Assembly: GCA_050952935.1 (NCBI GenBank)
Contig: JBMNLS010000001.1
Span: 1,364,001-1,428,000 of the forward strand
DNA from: UBA6115 sp050952935
Lineage (GTDB): Bacteria; Bacillota; Clostridia; Christensenellales; Aristaeellaceae
Length of the DNA stretch: 64,000 nucleotides
Direction: 5' to 3'
Below, one piece after another: positions 16,887 to 25,675 of the stretch. Numbering within the stretch: position 1 is the stretch's first letter; each line of letters opens with the position of its first letter. The notes below the pieces were generated by a model that saw only the letters and a program-made list of their open reading frames with translations, was not told where the DNA came from and searched no databases. Position numbers and translations under genes: made by a program.

Positions 16887-18776
16887 TCAATCAATCACCT
16901 GGATAAAGTCACACAGCCACTCCATTTCCAGGATTTCATAGGGTTTCAGCGCGTTGTTCGGGGAGACGCGCAGCTTGCCGTCCTGATCGCGGATGGGGCC
17001 GTGGAAAGGATTGAAGTGGCTATGGGCGATGGCGCCCCGCAGGTAGCGCAAAAGGTTGGAGCCGGAGGCATCCAGATTTTTATTCAGCCGGAAGCGCAGC
17101 ACCCCCGCTCCCAGGCCCCACCAGAGGCCCGCCACGGAGGGGTCGCCCTTGTCGATGATGCGCAGGATATCCAGGCTGCCGTTTAGGTAGCTGCGGATGA
17201 TCTCTGTGTAATAGCGGCCCCAGTCCCACTGGGGGGCGGCCAGGTAGCTGTCCAGCTCGCCCCGCTCGTTAAGCCTGCCTACCAGGCTTAACACATGCTC
17301 CGGCGGCCGCGCTTTCATTAGTCCCTTTACCAGAGGGGTATAGGCCACATCCGCCCCCAGGGTGGCGGCGGTTTTGAGGCCCAGGGCGCAGGTTTCCGGG
17401 GCTTCGGGCAGCACATCCCGCCACACCAGATACACCTGGGCATCCGGCCTGACAGATTTCACTCCCAAACCAAAGGCGTTGATGTCCGCCGTGTGGCGCT
17501 TATAGTCAATGCGGGGGGTGATGTAGCCCACCCGCCCTGTACGGGTGGCCATGCCAGCGGCAGCGCCGCAGAGGAACACGGGCTCATAATACCGCCCGTA
17601 ATAGGTGCCTATGCGATAATCCTGCCGGACCCGGGAATACACCAGCGTCAGACAGTTGGGATGCTCCAGGGCAAAGCGCAGGGCCAGCAGGGTGAGGGAG
17701 GAGGCGGTGATGAGCAGCAGATCCGCTTCACCTGCTGAGGCGTCCAGCTTTGCATAAACATTTTCAGGCGTTAAGTCATCAATTACACTGGAGACGACCC
17801 GCTCGCCCAGGGTGCTTTGCATCACCTGGCGGCCATGCTCATGGGCGCTGATCCAGTTATTTTCATCCCGACCTTCCGGGTAGGCAAACACCACCCGGGC
17901 ATTTTTGCGCGTGCCTTTCAGCCAGCTGAAAAGCCCGGGCGCCGGTTCCTCAGCGGGGCTAAGGAGCAACTCCGGCTCTGCTGCGGGCTGGCTGATAAGA
18001 TCCAGCTGAGGCTTCATGGCTGAGATACGCTCGGCCACCTGGCTCATGGTGACGGAGACAGGCAATCCATATACCCTGAGGTATTCCAGAAAGGCATCCC
18101 CCATGGGCAGGGAACAGGCCGTGGTGTGGTATGCCCCCCCAAACTGAAGGAACATGGCGTTGTAGTTGGGCCGATCTGGCAGGCTGCCGGCCGTTAGCAG
18201 TTTCTGCTCAATCTCGCTGAGCTGCTCATATTTCAGGGCGCTTGACAGCTGGATATTTTTGAACAATCCCTGGCTGTCATAGCGCAGGAAAGCATAATAA
18301 AGGGCGGTTTCCGGGTCGTCCTCATCCAGCTGGGGCACCACGCGGGTAATCTCCGCCTGCACGGTGGGGGCGTCAAAATATTTCAGGATGCTGACGCGCT
18401 TGTTGCCCTCCACCACATAGTATTGCCACATGTATTCATACACCTGAACAGGATCGCGCAGACCTTCGGACATATGGGCAACGCAGAGGCTCATCCACTT
18501 GCTGGCAAATTCACTAAACGCCGGGTGCAGGGGCATGAAGTTGCCGGCGAAGGAGTGTGCCCGGGCCGCGGTATAGGTGCCCACCACCCGGTTCAGGGGA
18601 ATTTCCCGCTGGGGCTGCTTCATGTAGGCCACGGCGCGGTTTTGCCCGATGATGTCATCCAGCGCCGTAAGCAGCCCACGCTCCCCCTGTGCGGTTTTGG
18701 TATTATAATCACGCTGAGCTATGCGCTGGGCACGGCCATAGATCTCTCTGGCTTGCTGATTAAAGCTGACTTCCAT
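16887..18776 (-). CDS. Cytoplasmic protein joining a ParB-like domain to a BMP (PnrA/Med-like) ligand-binding domain
   Basis: A 629-residue protein. I start at MEVSFNQQAREIYG (18776), preceded by GGGGGAGGG. Residues about 60-145 contain a ParB/sulfiredoxin-like motif, with LRDPVQVYEY and then VVEGNKRVSILKYF. From about residue 300 the sequence matches the basic-membrane-protein (BMP, COG1744) periplasmic-binding fold: ARVVFAYPEGRDENNW, LLLITASSLTL and GRVGYITPRIDYKRHTADINAFGLG. No signal peptide or lipobox is present, so unlike ordinary BMP lipoproteins it stays in the cytosol, perhaps sensing a nucleoside-like ligand. The gene overlaps the preceding phosphoesterase by 17 bases, so the two form an operon. 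The function is not known to me. Confidence 0.7.
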   Translation of the reverse strand: MEVSFNQQAREIYGRAQRIAQRDYNTKTAQGERGLLTALDDIIGQNRAVAYMKQPQREIPLNRVVGTYTAARAHSFAGNFMPLHPAFSEFASKWMSLCVAHMSEGLRDPVQVYEYMWQYYVVEGNKRVSILKYFDAPTVQAEITRVVPQLDEDDPETALYYAFLRYDSQGLFKNIQLSSALKYEQLSEIEQKLLTAGSLPDRPNYNAMFLQFGGAYHTTACSLPMGDAFLEYLRVYGLPVSVTMSQVAERISAMKPQLDLISQPAAEPELLLSPAEEPAPGLFSWLKGTRKNARVVFAYPEGRDENNWISAHEHGRQVMQSTLGERVVSSVIDDLTPENVYAKLDASAGEADLLLITASSLTLLALRFALEHPNCLTLVYSRVRQDYRIGTYYGRYYEPVFLCGAAAGMATRTGRVGYITPRIDYKRHTADINAFGLGVKSVRPDAQVYLVWRDVLPEAPETCALGLKTAATLGADVAYTPLVKGLMKARPPEHVLSLVGRLNERGELDSYLAAPQWDWGRYYTEIIRSYLNGSLDILRIIDKGDPSVAGLWWGLGAGVLRFRLNKNLDASGSNLLRYLRGAIAHSHFNPFHGPIRDQDGKLRVSPNNALKPYEILEMEWLCDFIQVID

Positions 18777-19443
18777 AGGCCCTCCCCCAATCATAGCGGG
18801 CTTTCAGGTAGCTGATGCGCTTCCTGCGCCCGGGCGGGTCAAAAGACAAATCAAGGATGCTGTAGCCAAAAGCGTTGTAGATGGTAGTGTTCTTGTAATG
18901 GATGGTGCGGGGCGTGCCGTGGGCATAGGAAAGGTGCTGATGCCCGTGGAAGTGATAGCGGGGAGCATACAGATCAAGCAGGGTGCGGTAGGCTTTAAAG
19001 CCCTGATGAAAGCTGTCTTCCCCATCGCCCAGGCCCTGGGCCGGTGCATGGGTTACCAGCACATCAAAGCCGCCATGATGGCTGATTTCCTGCATACGCC
19101 GGGTCACCTGCCGGGCAACGTCCCGGTGGGTGTAGTGGAAGGGCTTGGGGCTGCGGGAAAGGCAGCCGCCAAAGCCGATGAAGCGGATGCCCTTGATGAC
19201 CTGCATCTTTTCTTCCAGGTTGTCACAGCCTTCGGGTGGGTTCTTCAAAAAGTGGCTGTCGTGGTTGCCGTGAACATACAGCAGCGGTGCTGACACCATA
19301 GTAGTAAGAAAGGAGAGATAGCTGGCCTTCAAGTCCCCGCAGGCAATGATCACATCGATGCCTTGAAACACCTTGCGGTCAAAGTAGTCCCAGATAAAGC
19401 GGCTTTCTTCATCCGCCACTGCCAGCATGCGGAGCTTTGTCAT
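18760..19443 (-). CDS. Calcineurin-like metallophosphoesterase
   Basis: A 227-residue cytosolic protein starting at MTKLRMLAVADEES (19443, AGGA 6-9 bases upstream); the longer frame to 19503 has no ribosome site. Metal-binding motifs are in order: VADEES (replacing the usual DxH with D-E-E), IIACGDLK, VHGNHDS, LVTHAPAQG and FHGHQH. The lack of His in the first motif is unusual but occurs in some families. It likely hydrolyses a phosphomonoester or phosphodiester; the substrate is unknown. Its 3' end overlaps the start of the ParB-BMP gene. Confidence 0.8.
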   Translation of the reverse strand: MTKLRMLAVADEESRFIWDYFDRKVFQGIDVIIACGDLKASYLSFLTTMVSAPLLYVHGNHDSHFLKNPPEGCDNLEEKMQVIKGIRFIGFGGCLSRSPKPFHYTHRDVARQVTRRMQEISHHGGFDVLVTHAPAQGLGDGEDSFHQGFKAYRTLLDLYAPRYHFHGHQHLSYAHGTPRTIHYKNTTIYNAFGYSILDLSFDPPGRRKRISYLKARYDWGRAYGSQL

Positions 19444-19521
19444 CACTGTCCTGCTTCCATAAATAATACCAAACAGTATACTAATATTAAGGCAGATAAT
19501 CAAACCTAACTACTATTCATG

Positions 19522-19549
19522 TTGACTATTCGAAAAAACCAACGATACT
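19522..19549 (+). promoter_or_regulatory. Candidate promoter of the flavoprotein gene
   Basis: TTGACT at 19522-19527, a 16-base spacer and GATACT at 19544-19549. A second -10-like stretch (TATACTATAAT, about 19588-19598) lies nearer the gene, so the exact start is uncertain. Confidence 0.45.
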
Positions 19550-19602
19550 GTTCGGAAATTCCATGTTCACAATCTATAACAAATGATATACTATAATCGT
19601 AC

Positions 19603-19642
19603 TTCGCTATATAAAAATAATTTTCGCTATATAAAAATAATT
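19603..19642 (+). repeat. Perfect 20-bp tandem duplication in the flavoprotein leader
   Basis: The unit starting TTCGCTATATAAAAATAA occurs twice, head to tail, at 19603-19622 and 19623-19642, ending just before the AAGGAGGG ribosome site. The lack of any mismatch suggests a recent slippage event or a selected leader element. Confidence 0.9.
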
Positions 19643-19657
19643 AAGGAGGGATCTATC

Positions 19658-21538
19658 ATGAAGAGAATTTTGGCTGTTTTACTGGCGCTAACTTTGTTGT
19701 TTAGCTGTTTAGGAGTTTTGGCTCAACCATTTTTTAAACCCGGTACTTATGAGAGTAGACAATACGGCAACAACGATTATATGACTGTTCAGGTGGTTTT
19801 CGATGAAAATAGTATTCTGTCGATATCTGTGCCCGAGCATGCCGAAACCGAGCACATGGGTACAACGGCTATTGACATGATCACCAAAGACATTGTTGAA
19901 TACCAAACACTCAATGTGGACAGCATCTCCGGAGCGACTATCACAAGCAGTGCATTAAAGATTGCTGTGGCTGATTGTGTTAAGCAAGCTGGAGCCGATC
20001 CCGCTTCTTTGCAACAGGCCGTGCCTGCAAAGGGCGAGAAAAATACGGAGACCACAGTGGAAAAAGCCGACGTTATCGTTGTAGGAGCTGGCGGCGCAGG
20101 GCTGGCTGCTGCGGTTACGGCAGCCCAAAATGGCAAAAAAGTGATTGTAATAGAAAAAATGCCGATAATCGGCGGAAATACGTTGCGCTGTGCCAGCGCC
20201 TATAACACATCTGACCCTCTGCGCCAGGCTGCCCTTTCCATGAGTGACACCTTGAAAAAAGCAGTGGAAAAAGCCCTCTCAGAGGAAGCTGTCAATGAAG
20301 ATCATGCTAAGTTGATTGCTGATGTCAAAACTAAGTATGATGAATACTTAGCTTCCGGATCTTCCACTCTCTTCGACAGTCCTGAATGGCATGCTCTGCA
20401 AACCTACAATGGTGGGGATAAGGTGGGTATCGTCAGCTTGATTCGCACTTATGCAGAAAACACTCTGGGTACCCTGGACTGGATGATTGATCTTGGAACT
20501 CCAGTTCTCGATAAAGTTAGCCAGGGGGCGGGTGCGCTATGGCAACGAACCCATCAGGTAGATGCACCAGCAGGCACTGGTTTTATTACCCCTTTATACA
20601 AAGCTGCTGTTGCAAATGATGTCTCTATCATCACTAACATGAAGGCAGAAAATCTGATTGTGGAAAACGGGCGGGTAACAGGCGTTATGGCAATTGACCA
20701 GTTTGGAAGCGCTTACCAATATATGGCGGCATCGGGAGTTATTCTAGCAACAGGTGGTTATAGCAACAATAAGGAAATGCGTCAGCAGTCCAGCCCTACA
20801 TTAACGCCAGATATGGTCTCAACCAATCAACCTGGTGCTACGGGTGATGGTATTCTGATGGCAACAGCCATTGGGGCAGGAACTACTGGCATGAATTATG
20901 TTCAGGTTTATCCGTTGGCTACCCCCTTTACTGGTGCCTTACAAGGACGTGCCCGTAAAGTTAGTGGGCTGGATAATGTTATTGACGTGAATAAAGAAGG
21001 ATTCCGCTTTGTTAATGAAGATGCCCGTCGGGATGATTTTGTAGCGGCTATCAAAAATCAAACAGATTGCATTGTCTATGATATAAATGACGCCAGCATT
21101 GTTGAAAAAACAAATTCATTTGGCGAAAATGTAGAAACCCTGGTTTCTTTAGGCCGCATTTATAAGTCAGATACCTTGGCTGGTTTGGCTGAACAACTGG
21201 GTATGCCCGCAGAAAACTTGGAAAAGACGGTGGCAGATTATAACGTGATGGTAACCAACCGTGAAGATCCGGTGTTTGGACGTAAGTTGTTTGATAAGCC
21301 TATTGAAGTGGGACCGTTCTATGCAACTCCACGTGCCCCTTCTATCCATCACACCATGGGTGGGTTAGTAATTAATTCTGATGCCCAAGTTCTGGATACT
21401 AACGGTGAAGTGATAGTTGGTCTGTTTGCAGCGGGTGAGGTTACAGGTGGCGTTCATGGCTCTAATCGCCTTGGTGGGAATGCTACGGCTGACGCGCTGA
21501 CTTTTGGACGAATTGCAGGTCTTTCAGTTAGTAAATAA
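19658..21538 (+). CDS. Exported FMN-binding / FAD-dependent reductase (fumarate or urocanate reductase-like)
   Basis: A 626-residue protein starting at ATG 19658 behind AAGGAGGG. A signal peptide (residues 1-22) precedes an FMN-binding domain (about 28-115) with the ApbE flavinylation motif DSISGATIT, in which a Thr near residue 94-96 would carry covalent FMN. From residue 137 a FAD-binding fumarate-reductase-type domain begins: ADVIVVGAGGAGLAAA, then EKMPIIGGNT, and near the end IHHTMGGL and GSNRLGGNATADAL. Such enzymes act outside the membrane as terminal reductases of organic acceptors (fumarate, urocanate, cinnamates and others) in anaerobic respiration. No haem-binding CxxCH is present. 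The acceptor is unknown. A LysR gene follows and probably controls it. AT-richer than most of the window. Confidence 0.85.
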   Translation: MKRILAVLLALTLLFSCLGVLAQPFFKPGTYESRQYGNNDYMTVQVVFDENSILSISVPEHAETEHMGTTAIDMITKDIVEYQTLNVDSISGATITSSALKIAVADCVKQAGADPASLQQAVPAKGEKNTETTVEKADVIVVGAGGAGLAAAVTAAQNGKKVIVIEKMPIIGGNTLRCASAYNTSDPLRQAALSMSDTLKKAVEKALSEEAVNEDHAKLIADVKTKYDEYLASGSSTLFDSPEWHALQTYNGGDKVGIVSLIRTYAENTLGTLDWMIDLGTPVLDKVSQGAGALWQRTHQVDAPAGTGFITPLYKAAVANDVSIITNMKAENLIVENGRVTGVMAIDQFGSAYQYMAASGVILATGGYSNNKEMRQQSSPTLTPDMVSTNQPGATGDGILMATAIGAGTTGMNYVQVYPLATPFTGALQGRARKVSGLDNVIDVNKEGFRFVNEDARRDDFVAAIKNQTDCIVYDINDASIVEKTNSFGENVETLVSLGRIYKSDTLAGLAEQLGMPAENLEKTVADYNVMVTNREDPVFGRKLFDKPIEVGPFYATPRAPSIHHTMGGLVINSDAQVLDTNGEVIVGLFAAGEVTGGVHGSNRLGGNATADALTFGRIAGLSVSK

Positions 21539-21558
21539 AACATTATTCTAACATCATG

Positions 21559-21596
21559 GGGCGCAACAGTTATACATGTCTGCGCCCTGTTTTTTT
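21559..21596 (+). terminator. Terminator of the flavoprotein gene
   Basis: GGGCGCA at 21559-21565 pairs with TGCGCCC at 21581-21587, followed by TGTTTTTTT. Confidence 0.85.
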
Positions 21597-21674
21597 AACC
21601 CTTGATTAGCTGATGGAAAATCTGTAAAATCATTTATAAGAATAATAATATTTAATGGTACGTGGGAGTAAATG

Positions 21675-22583
21675 ATGGATACGAAAAAACTGTTGACCTT
21701 TCTTACTTTGGTTCAGGAAAAGACTTATTCTCGTGCAGCAATACAGCTAAACTATGCTCCTGCCACTTTGGTAGGTCATATTCGTTCATTGGAAAACGAA
21801 CTGGGTGTACGATTAATCCATCGAAGAGGTAATCAGTCCATCATGACTAAACAGGGTGAAGCCTTTTTACCCTATGCCCAAAAAATCCTGAAATTGCATC
21901 AAGAAGCTTGCCAACATGTACGCTTAGAAACCTCTGATAAGCAGCTTTTAAAAGTATCCACATCCCAGTCGTTGGGTCAATATATGTTTGGAGATATGTT
22001 GCGTGAATTTGCAAGGACTCAAAAAAACTGTGCGTTACAAGTGAGATTGGGTAATTGTGCTGAATTCATTGAGCAATTAATGGCGGACCAGGCTGATCTT
22101 TGCATTACATATGCCACAGAGTCTTTGAATTCCGCTACTATTGTGAGTGTTCCCTTGTATGAAGAACATATATATCTAATCGCACACCCAAGTCATCCAC
22201 TGGCACAGAAAAAATCGGTTTCTCCCGATGATTTATCGGGTTATCGTTTTGCCTTCGTATTTGGTGATTGTTGTTACACTGTAGCATTCCTTAACGAGTT
22301 GAAAAAGCATAATATCATTTTAGAGGCTCAAAACTTTTTAGGAAGCGTAGAGATGATTAAACGCTACGCTATGAATAATGATGGAATTTCTCTAATGACC
22401 GCCTGTTCCACCAAGGTAGAGCGTAATGCAGGCCGCCTGGTTGCTTTGCCATGGGTGGGTGAGCAATTAAGTGTACAGGCGCAAATTATTTATCGTCGTT
22501 CCGACATAAACACAAAAGGATGTCTTTCTCACCTCATTCAATTCACTGTCGACTATCTGAATAAGAAAAAAATGATAGGTTGA
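21675..22583 (+). CDS. LysR-family transcriptional regulator
   Basis: A 302-residue cytosolic regulator. Two adjacent ATGs exist; I take 21675 since GGGAG lies 6 bases before it. Residues 1-60 hold the winged HTH (LLTFLTLVQEKTYSRAAIQL, then HIRSLENELGVRLIHRR). The rest is the LysR substrate-binding domain, with ADLCITYATE and LIAHPSHPLA typical of the family. It lies downstream of, and parallel to, the exported flavoprotein rather than divergent from it. It probably activates that gene in response to the electron acceptor, by context only. Confidence 0.9.
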   Translation: MDTKKLLTFLTLVQEKTYSRAAIQLNYAPATLVGHIRSLENELGVRLIHRRGNQSIMTKQGEAFLPYAQKILKLHQEACQHVRLETSDKQLLKVSTSQSLGQYMFGDMLREFARTQKNCALQVRLGNCAEFIEQLMADQADLCITYATESLNSATIVSVPLYEEHIYLIAHPSHPLAQKKSVSPDDLSGYRFAFVFGDCCYTVAFLNELKKHNIILEAQNFLGSVEMIKRYAMNNDGISLMTACSTKVERNAGRLVALPWVGEQLSVQAQIIYRRSDINTKGCLSHLIQFTVDYLNKKKMIG

Positions 22584-22652
22584 ATTATTTACTAGATAAA
22601 GACAATATGAATCAATTTGAATAGGCCCGACTTTAGTTTTGATCAAAAAGCG

Positions 22653-23492
22653 TCAGCTAAGCAGCCGTTCCACGGCCTCGTAGATATGTTCCAGCTCCTC
22701 AAAGGAGGCGTAGGAGAGCACGACTTTCCCCTTTTTCATGTTGCCTTTGATGGCGGCGCGCACGCCCAGGGCTTCCCGGAGGCGCTCCTCAAAGGCGGTA
22801 AGTTCCGGGGCTTGCGGAGTTGGGGCTGGTCCCGGCTTGGGCTTGGGCTTTTTGACAATAGCCTCCAGGGCGCGGACGCTGAGCCCTTCCGCTGCCACCC
22901 GCCTGGCCAAAGATAGCTGGGTGGCCTGATTTTTGATGCCGGCCAGCACCCGGGCATGCCCTTCGGTGAGCTGGTTTACCATCAGCATCTCCTGCACAGC
23001 CGGGTTTAGCTGAAGCAGGCGCAGCAGGTTAGCCACCGCCGGGCGGGATTTGCCCAGCATGCCGGCTGCCTGTTCCTGGGTGTAGCTGCCCTCATCCATC
23101 AGGCCGCGCACCGCCCGGGCGGCCTCCATGGGGTTCAGATCCTCCCGCTGGAGGTTTTCAATGAGGGCTGCCAGGCTCCGCTCTTTTGGGGACAGCTGTT
23201 TGACCAGGCAGGGTATGGTTTTTAGCCCCGCCAGCATGGCGGCCCGGAAGCGGCGCTCCCCCGCGATGATCTGATAACGCCCCGCCTTTTCCTCCGCCAA
23301 AATGGGCTGCAGCAACCCCACCTCCCGGATGGAGGCGGCCAGCTCCTCCAGCGATTCCTTGTCAAAGGCGCGCCGGGGTTGGTTTGGGTCAGGGTCAATC
23401 AGGCTAAGGGCAATGTCTTTGACCTGGCCAGCGGCTTCCTCCGCCGGGAACAGGGCGTCAAGCCCGCGCCCCAGGGCAGTTTTCTTTTTCAT
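22653..23492 (-). CDS. parB: Chromosome-partitioning protein ParB
   Basis: A 279-residue ParB/Spo0J with GGAGGA before ATG. The N-terminal CTP-binding region shows GRYQIIAGERRFRAAM (ParB box with GERRFRA) and LIENLQREDLNPMEAA. The central helix-turn-helix reads YTQEQAAGMLGKSRPAV. The last 45 residues form the dimerisation region after a Pro-rich linker. ParB would bind parS, slide as a CTP clamp and work with ParA to segregate replication origins. It overlaps parA by 4 bases. I see no parS sequence in this window. Confidence 0.95.
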   Translation of the reverse strand: MKKKTALGRGLDALFPAEEAAGQVKDIALSLIDPDPNQPRRAFDKESLEELAASIREVGLLQPILAEEKAGRYQIIAGERRFRAAMLAGLKTIPCLVKQLSPKERSLAALIENLQREDLNPMEAARAVRGLMDEGSYTQEQAAGMLGKSRPAVANLLRLLQLNPAVQEMLMVNQLTEGHARVLAGIKNQATQLSLARRVAAEGLSVRALEAIVKKPKPKPGPAPTPQAPELTAFEERLREALGVRAAIKGNMKKGKVVLSYASFEELEHIYEAVERLLS

Positions 23493-24250
23493 TTCCGGTT
23501 CCTCCGGATCATCTCCCGCGCCAGTTGCTGATAGGCCACGGCTCCTGCGCTGCGCGGGTCATATTCATGGATGGGCTGGCCATGGCTGGGCGCCTCTCCC
23601 AGGCGCACGCTGCGGGGAATAACGGTGGAAAACACACTGGTTTTGAAGTGCTTTTTCACCTCGTCCGCCACCTGGAGGGAAAGGTTGGTGCGCCCGTCAA
23701 ACATGGTCAACACTACCCCCTCAAGCGTCAGATGCTGGTTAAGCCCCCGCTGCACCCGGGAGACGGTGTTCATCAGCTGGGTCACGCCCTCCAGGGCGTA
23801 ATACTCGCACTGAATGGGGATCAACACGCTGTCAGCCGCCGTGAGGGCGTTAATCGTCAGCAGGCCCAGGGAAGGCGGGCAATCAATGAGCAGATAGTCA
23901 AAGAGCTCCCGCTGTGCCTGGATGGCCTCCCTCAGGCGATGCTCTCGGCGTTCCTGGCCGACTAATTCAACCTCCGCCGCCGCCAGGCGAATGTCGCTGG
24001 GCACAAGGCTCAGCCCTTTCACATGGGTGGCGGTGAGGGCGTCTGCCATGTTCAGGCCGTTGATGAGCACCTCATAGATGGTCTGCTGCCCGGCGCGGAT
24101 GTTGACCCCGCTGGTGGCGTTGCCCTGGGGGTCCATATCCACCAGCAACACCTGAAGCCCTTCCTGCGCCAGGAAAGCGCTTAGGCTAACGGCGGTGGTG
24201 GTTTTCCCCACCCCGCCCTTCTGATTGGCGATCGCGATAATTTTGCCCAT
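23489..24250 (-). CDS. parA: Chromosome-partitioning ATPase ParA (Soj)
   Basis: A 253-residue protein with AGGAGA before ATG. It begins GKIIAIANQKGGVGKTTT, the deviant Walker A of ParA/MinD ATPases, with the second Lys in KGGVGKTT. VDMDPQGNATSG and LIDCPPSLGLLT are the other ATPase motifs. As a non-specific DNA-binding ATPase it drives movement of ParB-parS complexes. It is co-transcribed with parB and preceded by an unknown gene 17 bases upstream. Confidence 0.95.
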   Translation of the reverse strand: MGKIIAIANQKGGVGKTTTAVSLSAFLAQEGLQVLLVDMDPQGNATSGVNIRAGQQTIYEVLINGLNMADALTATHVKGLSLVPSDIRLAAAEVELVGQERREHRLREAIQAQRELFDYLLIDCPPSLGLLTINALTAADSVLIPIQCEYYALEGVTQLMNTVSRVQRGLNQHLTLEGVVLTMFDGRTNLSLQVADEVKKHFKTSVFSTVIPRSVRLGEAPSHGQPIHEYDPRSAGAVAYQQLAREMIRRNRK

Positions 24251-24267
24251 GATTCTCCTACTGTGCT

Positions 24268-24750
24268 TTAACTGTCAATCCACTGCTTCCAGCGGAAAGG
24301 CGGGTGGCTGCCCATGATGATGCGCTTTAAGGTGGCTGTCTCCTCCTGATTCTGCATGTCCCTGTACAGCAGATACAGGGCCCTGAGGGCAGAGAGGCTG
24401 ACGGACTTCATGGAATAGCTACGGATCAGGGCCTGATTGGCGGCGTTTTTCGGCAACGCCTCAAAGAGCAGATACATCAGCTCATCCGCCATCAGGCTAA
24501 AGTCGTTCATCCGCAGCCGCACCGCCTGTTCGTTATCCATGATCAGGGTCATCCGGCCTTCGGTGTCTTCCCGCACCTGCATGAACAGCAGGTTGTCCAG
24601 CTGGAAGGCGAGGGCGGCGAAGCTATCCCTCTGCGGCAGAAAACCCAACAGGCGCAGGGCGATGACTTCCATCGTCTCCGCATTCCGGGCAACAAAGGCG
24701 CTCCCCAGCCAGGGGCGCAAGGTCTCAGCTACCCGCCTGACAGCGGCCAT
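24268..24750 (-). CDS. Uncharacterised protein upstream of parA
   Basis: A 160-residue protein, not recognised. A purine-rich GGAGGGGAGGGG precedes the ATG. It appears mainly helical, with no membrane segment, signal peptide or cysteine motif. A notable stretch is LMADELMYLLFEALPKN. It is 17 bases ahead of parA on the same strand, so it is probably in the same operon and may have a role linked to segregation, but the sequence gives no function. Confidence 0.65.
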   Translation of the reverse strand: MAAVRRVAETLRPWLGSAFVARNAETMEVIALRLLGFLPQRDSFAALAFQLDNLLFMQVREDTEGRMTLIMDNEQAVRLRMNDFSLMADELMYLLFEALPKNAANQALIRSYSMKSVSLSALRALYLLYRDMQNQEETATLKRIIMGSHPPFRWKQWIDS

Positions 24751-24802
24751 GCCCCTCCCCTCCTGTTGTTTGCTGCATATTCCGCCTTCCTAAGATAGCA
24801 TA

Positions 24803-24831
24803 CGCCGCCTTGTTTGTAAACGAAGGCGGCG
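24803..24831. repeat. GC-rich hairpin between the cvpA-like gene and the unknown gene
   Basis: CGCCGCCTT at 24803-24811 pairs with AAGGCGGCG at 24823-24831. No T-run follows. A second weaker hairpin, TTGGGG (24908-24913) with CCCCAA (24927-24932), is followed by TTATTTT on the plus strand and is AT-flanked on both strands. One of them probably ends the upstream cvpA transcript. Confidence 0.45.
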
Positions 24832-24956
24832 GGGAATGGTTCTCACATATATGAGTGAATTGGAGCTATTGATCAAGGGCGTTTACAGGGGGAAAGATCT
24901 ACTGATTTTGGGGTCTTTTGTTACGGCCCCAATTATTTTGGCATGTACTTCTTGGC

Positions 24957-25661
24957 TTACGCCAGCCCGATCACCCGCATGAAAAACCCATCATTGGCAA
25001 ACCATTCTGCAAGAGAACTGGCTTCTATCATCCCGGAGAGGTTTTCTCCGGGCACGATCACCTGAATGAGGGGAATCAGCAGAACCAACAGATAGCACAA
25101 CGCCGCGCCCCTGACCAGACCAAAAGCGCCGCCGGCCAGCCAGTCCAGCTGCCTGAGGATGGGGTATTCAAACACATGGCGGATGAGGGAGAGCAGCAGG
25201 GTGAGGATCAGATAGGCGGCGGCAAAACATACCAGAAAGCTCAGGATGCTGATGGCAGTGTTGACGATGGTGTTGGACACATAGTCGTTCACGGTGATGA
25301 GACCGTTTTGACGGAAGGCCTGGGTGACGATGTTGTTACGCAGGGCCTGTTCAATGCCCTTCGGCAGGGACACGCTGTTAAGGACTGTGTCCAGCATGCT
25401 GCCTGACACCTGCTGAACCGGTACCCGGGCCAAATCATAATCGCCCACCCGTGCCACAGCGTCTGTCATGTTGACCATGAGGCCGCTGATGGTCTGGTTG
25501 CTTGAAAATAGCCGTGCCAGCGCGGGGCCGAACAGGAAGCCGGACAGCACGGAAAGCCCCAGCGCCACCAGGCTGGTTACCGACTGGATAAACCCATGGT
25601 AAAAACCATAGATCACGCTGATTGCCAGGACAAACAGCAAAATGCCATCGATGATGTTCAC
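24957..25661 (-). CDS. CvpA-family membrane protein
   Basis: A 234-residue protein with AAGGAGG 9 bases before ATG. The N-terminus (IIDGILLFVLAISVIYGFYHGF, with a GF(I/V)Q turn) and the membrane segments at about 1-22, 27-50, 120-150 and 185-210 fit the CvpA family. CvpA homologues are inner-membrane proteins linked to colicin V production in E. coli and to envelope or peptide stress elsewhere; the exact role in Gram-positive bacteria is unclear. It lies 14 bases after the DUF5711-like gene and is probably co-transcribed with it. Confidence 0.75.
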   Translation of the reverse strand: MNIIDGILLFVLAISVIYGFYHGFIQSVTSLVALGLSVLSGFLFGPALARLFSSNQTISGLMVNMTDAVARVGDYDLARVPVQQVSGSMLDTVLNSVSLPKGIEQALRNNIVTQAFRQNGLITVNDYVSNTIVNTAISILSFLVCFAAAYLILTLLLSLIRHVFEYPILRQLDWLAGGAFGLVRGAALCYLLVLLIPLIQVIVPGENLSGMIEASSLAEWFANDGFFMRVIGLA

Positions 25662-25675
25662 AGTTCCTCCTTAGA

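Noticed and set aside
22653..24250. A parS site near parAB
   Set aside because: I looked for TGTTTCACGTGAAACA-like palindromes around parAB and elsewhere and saw none.
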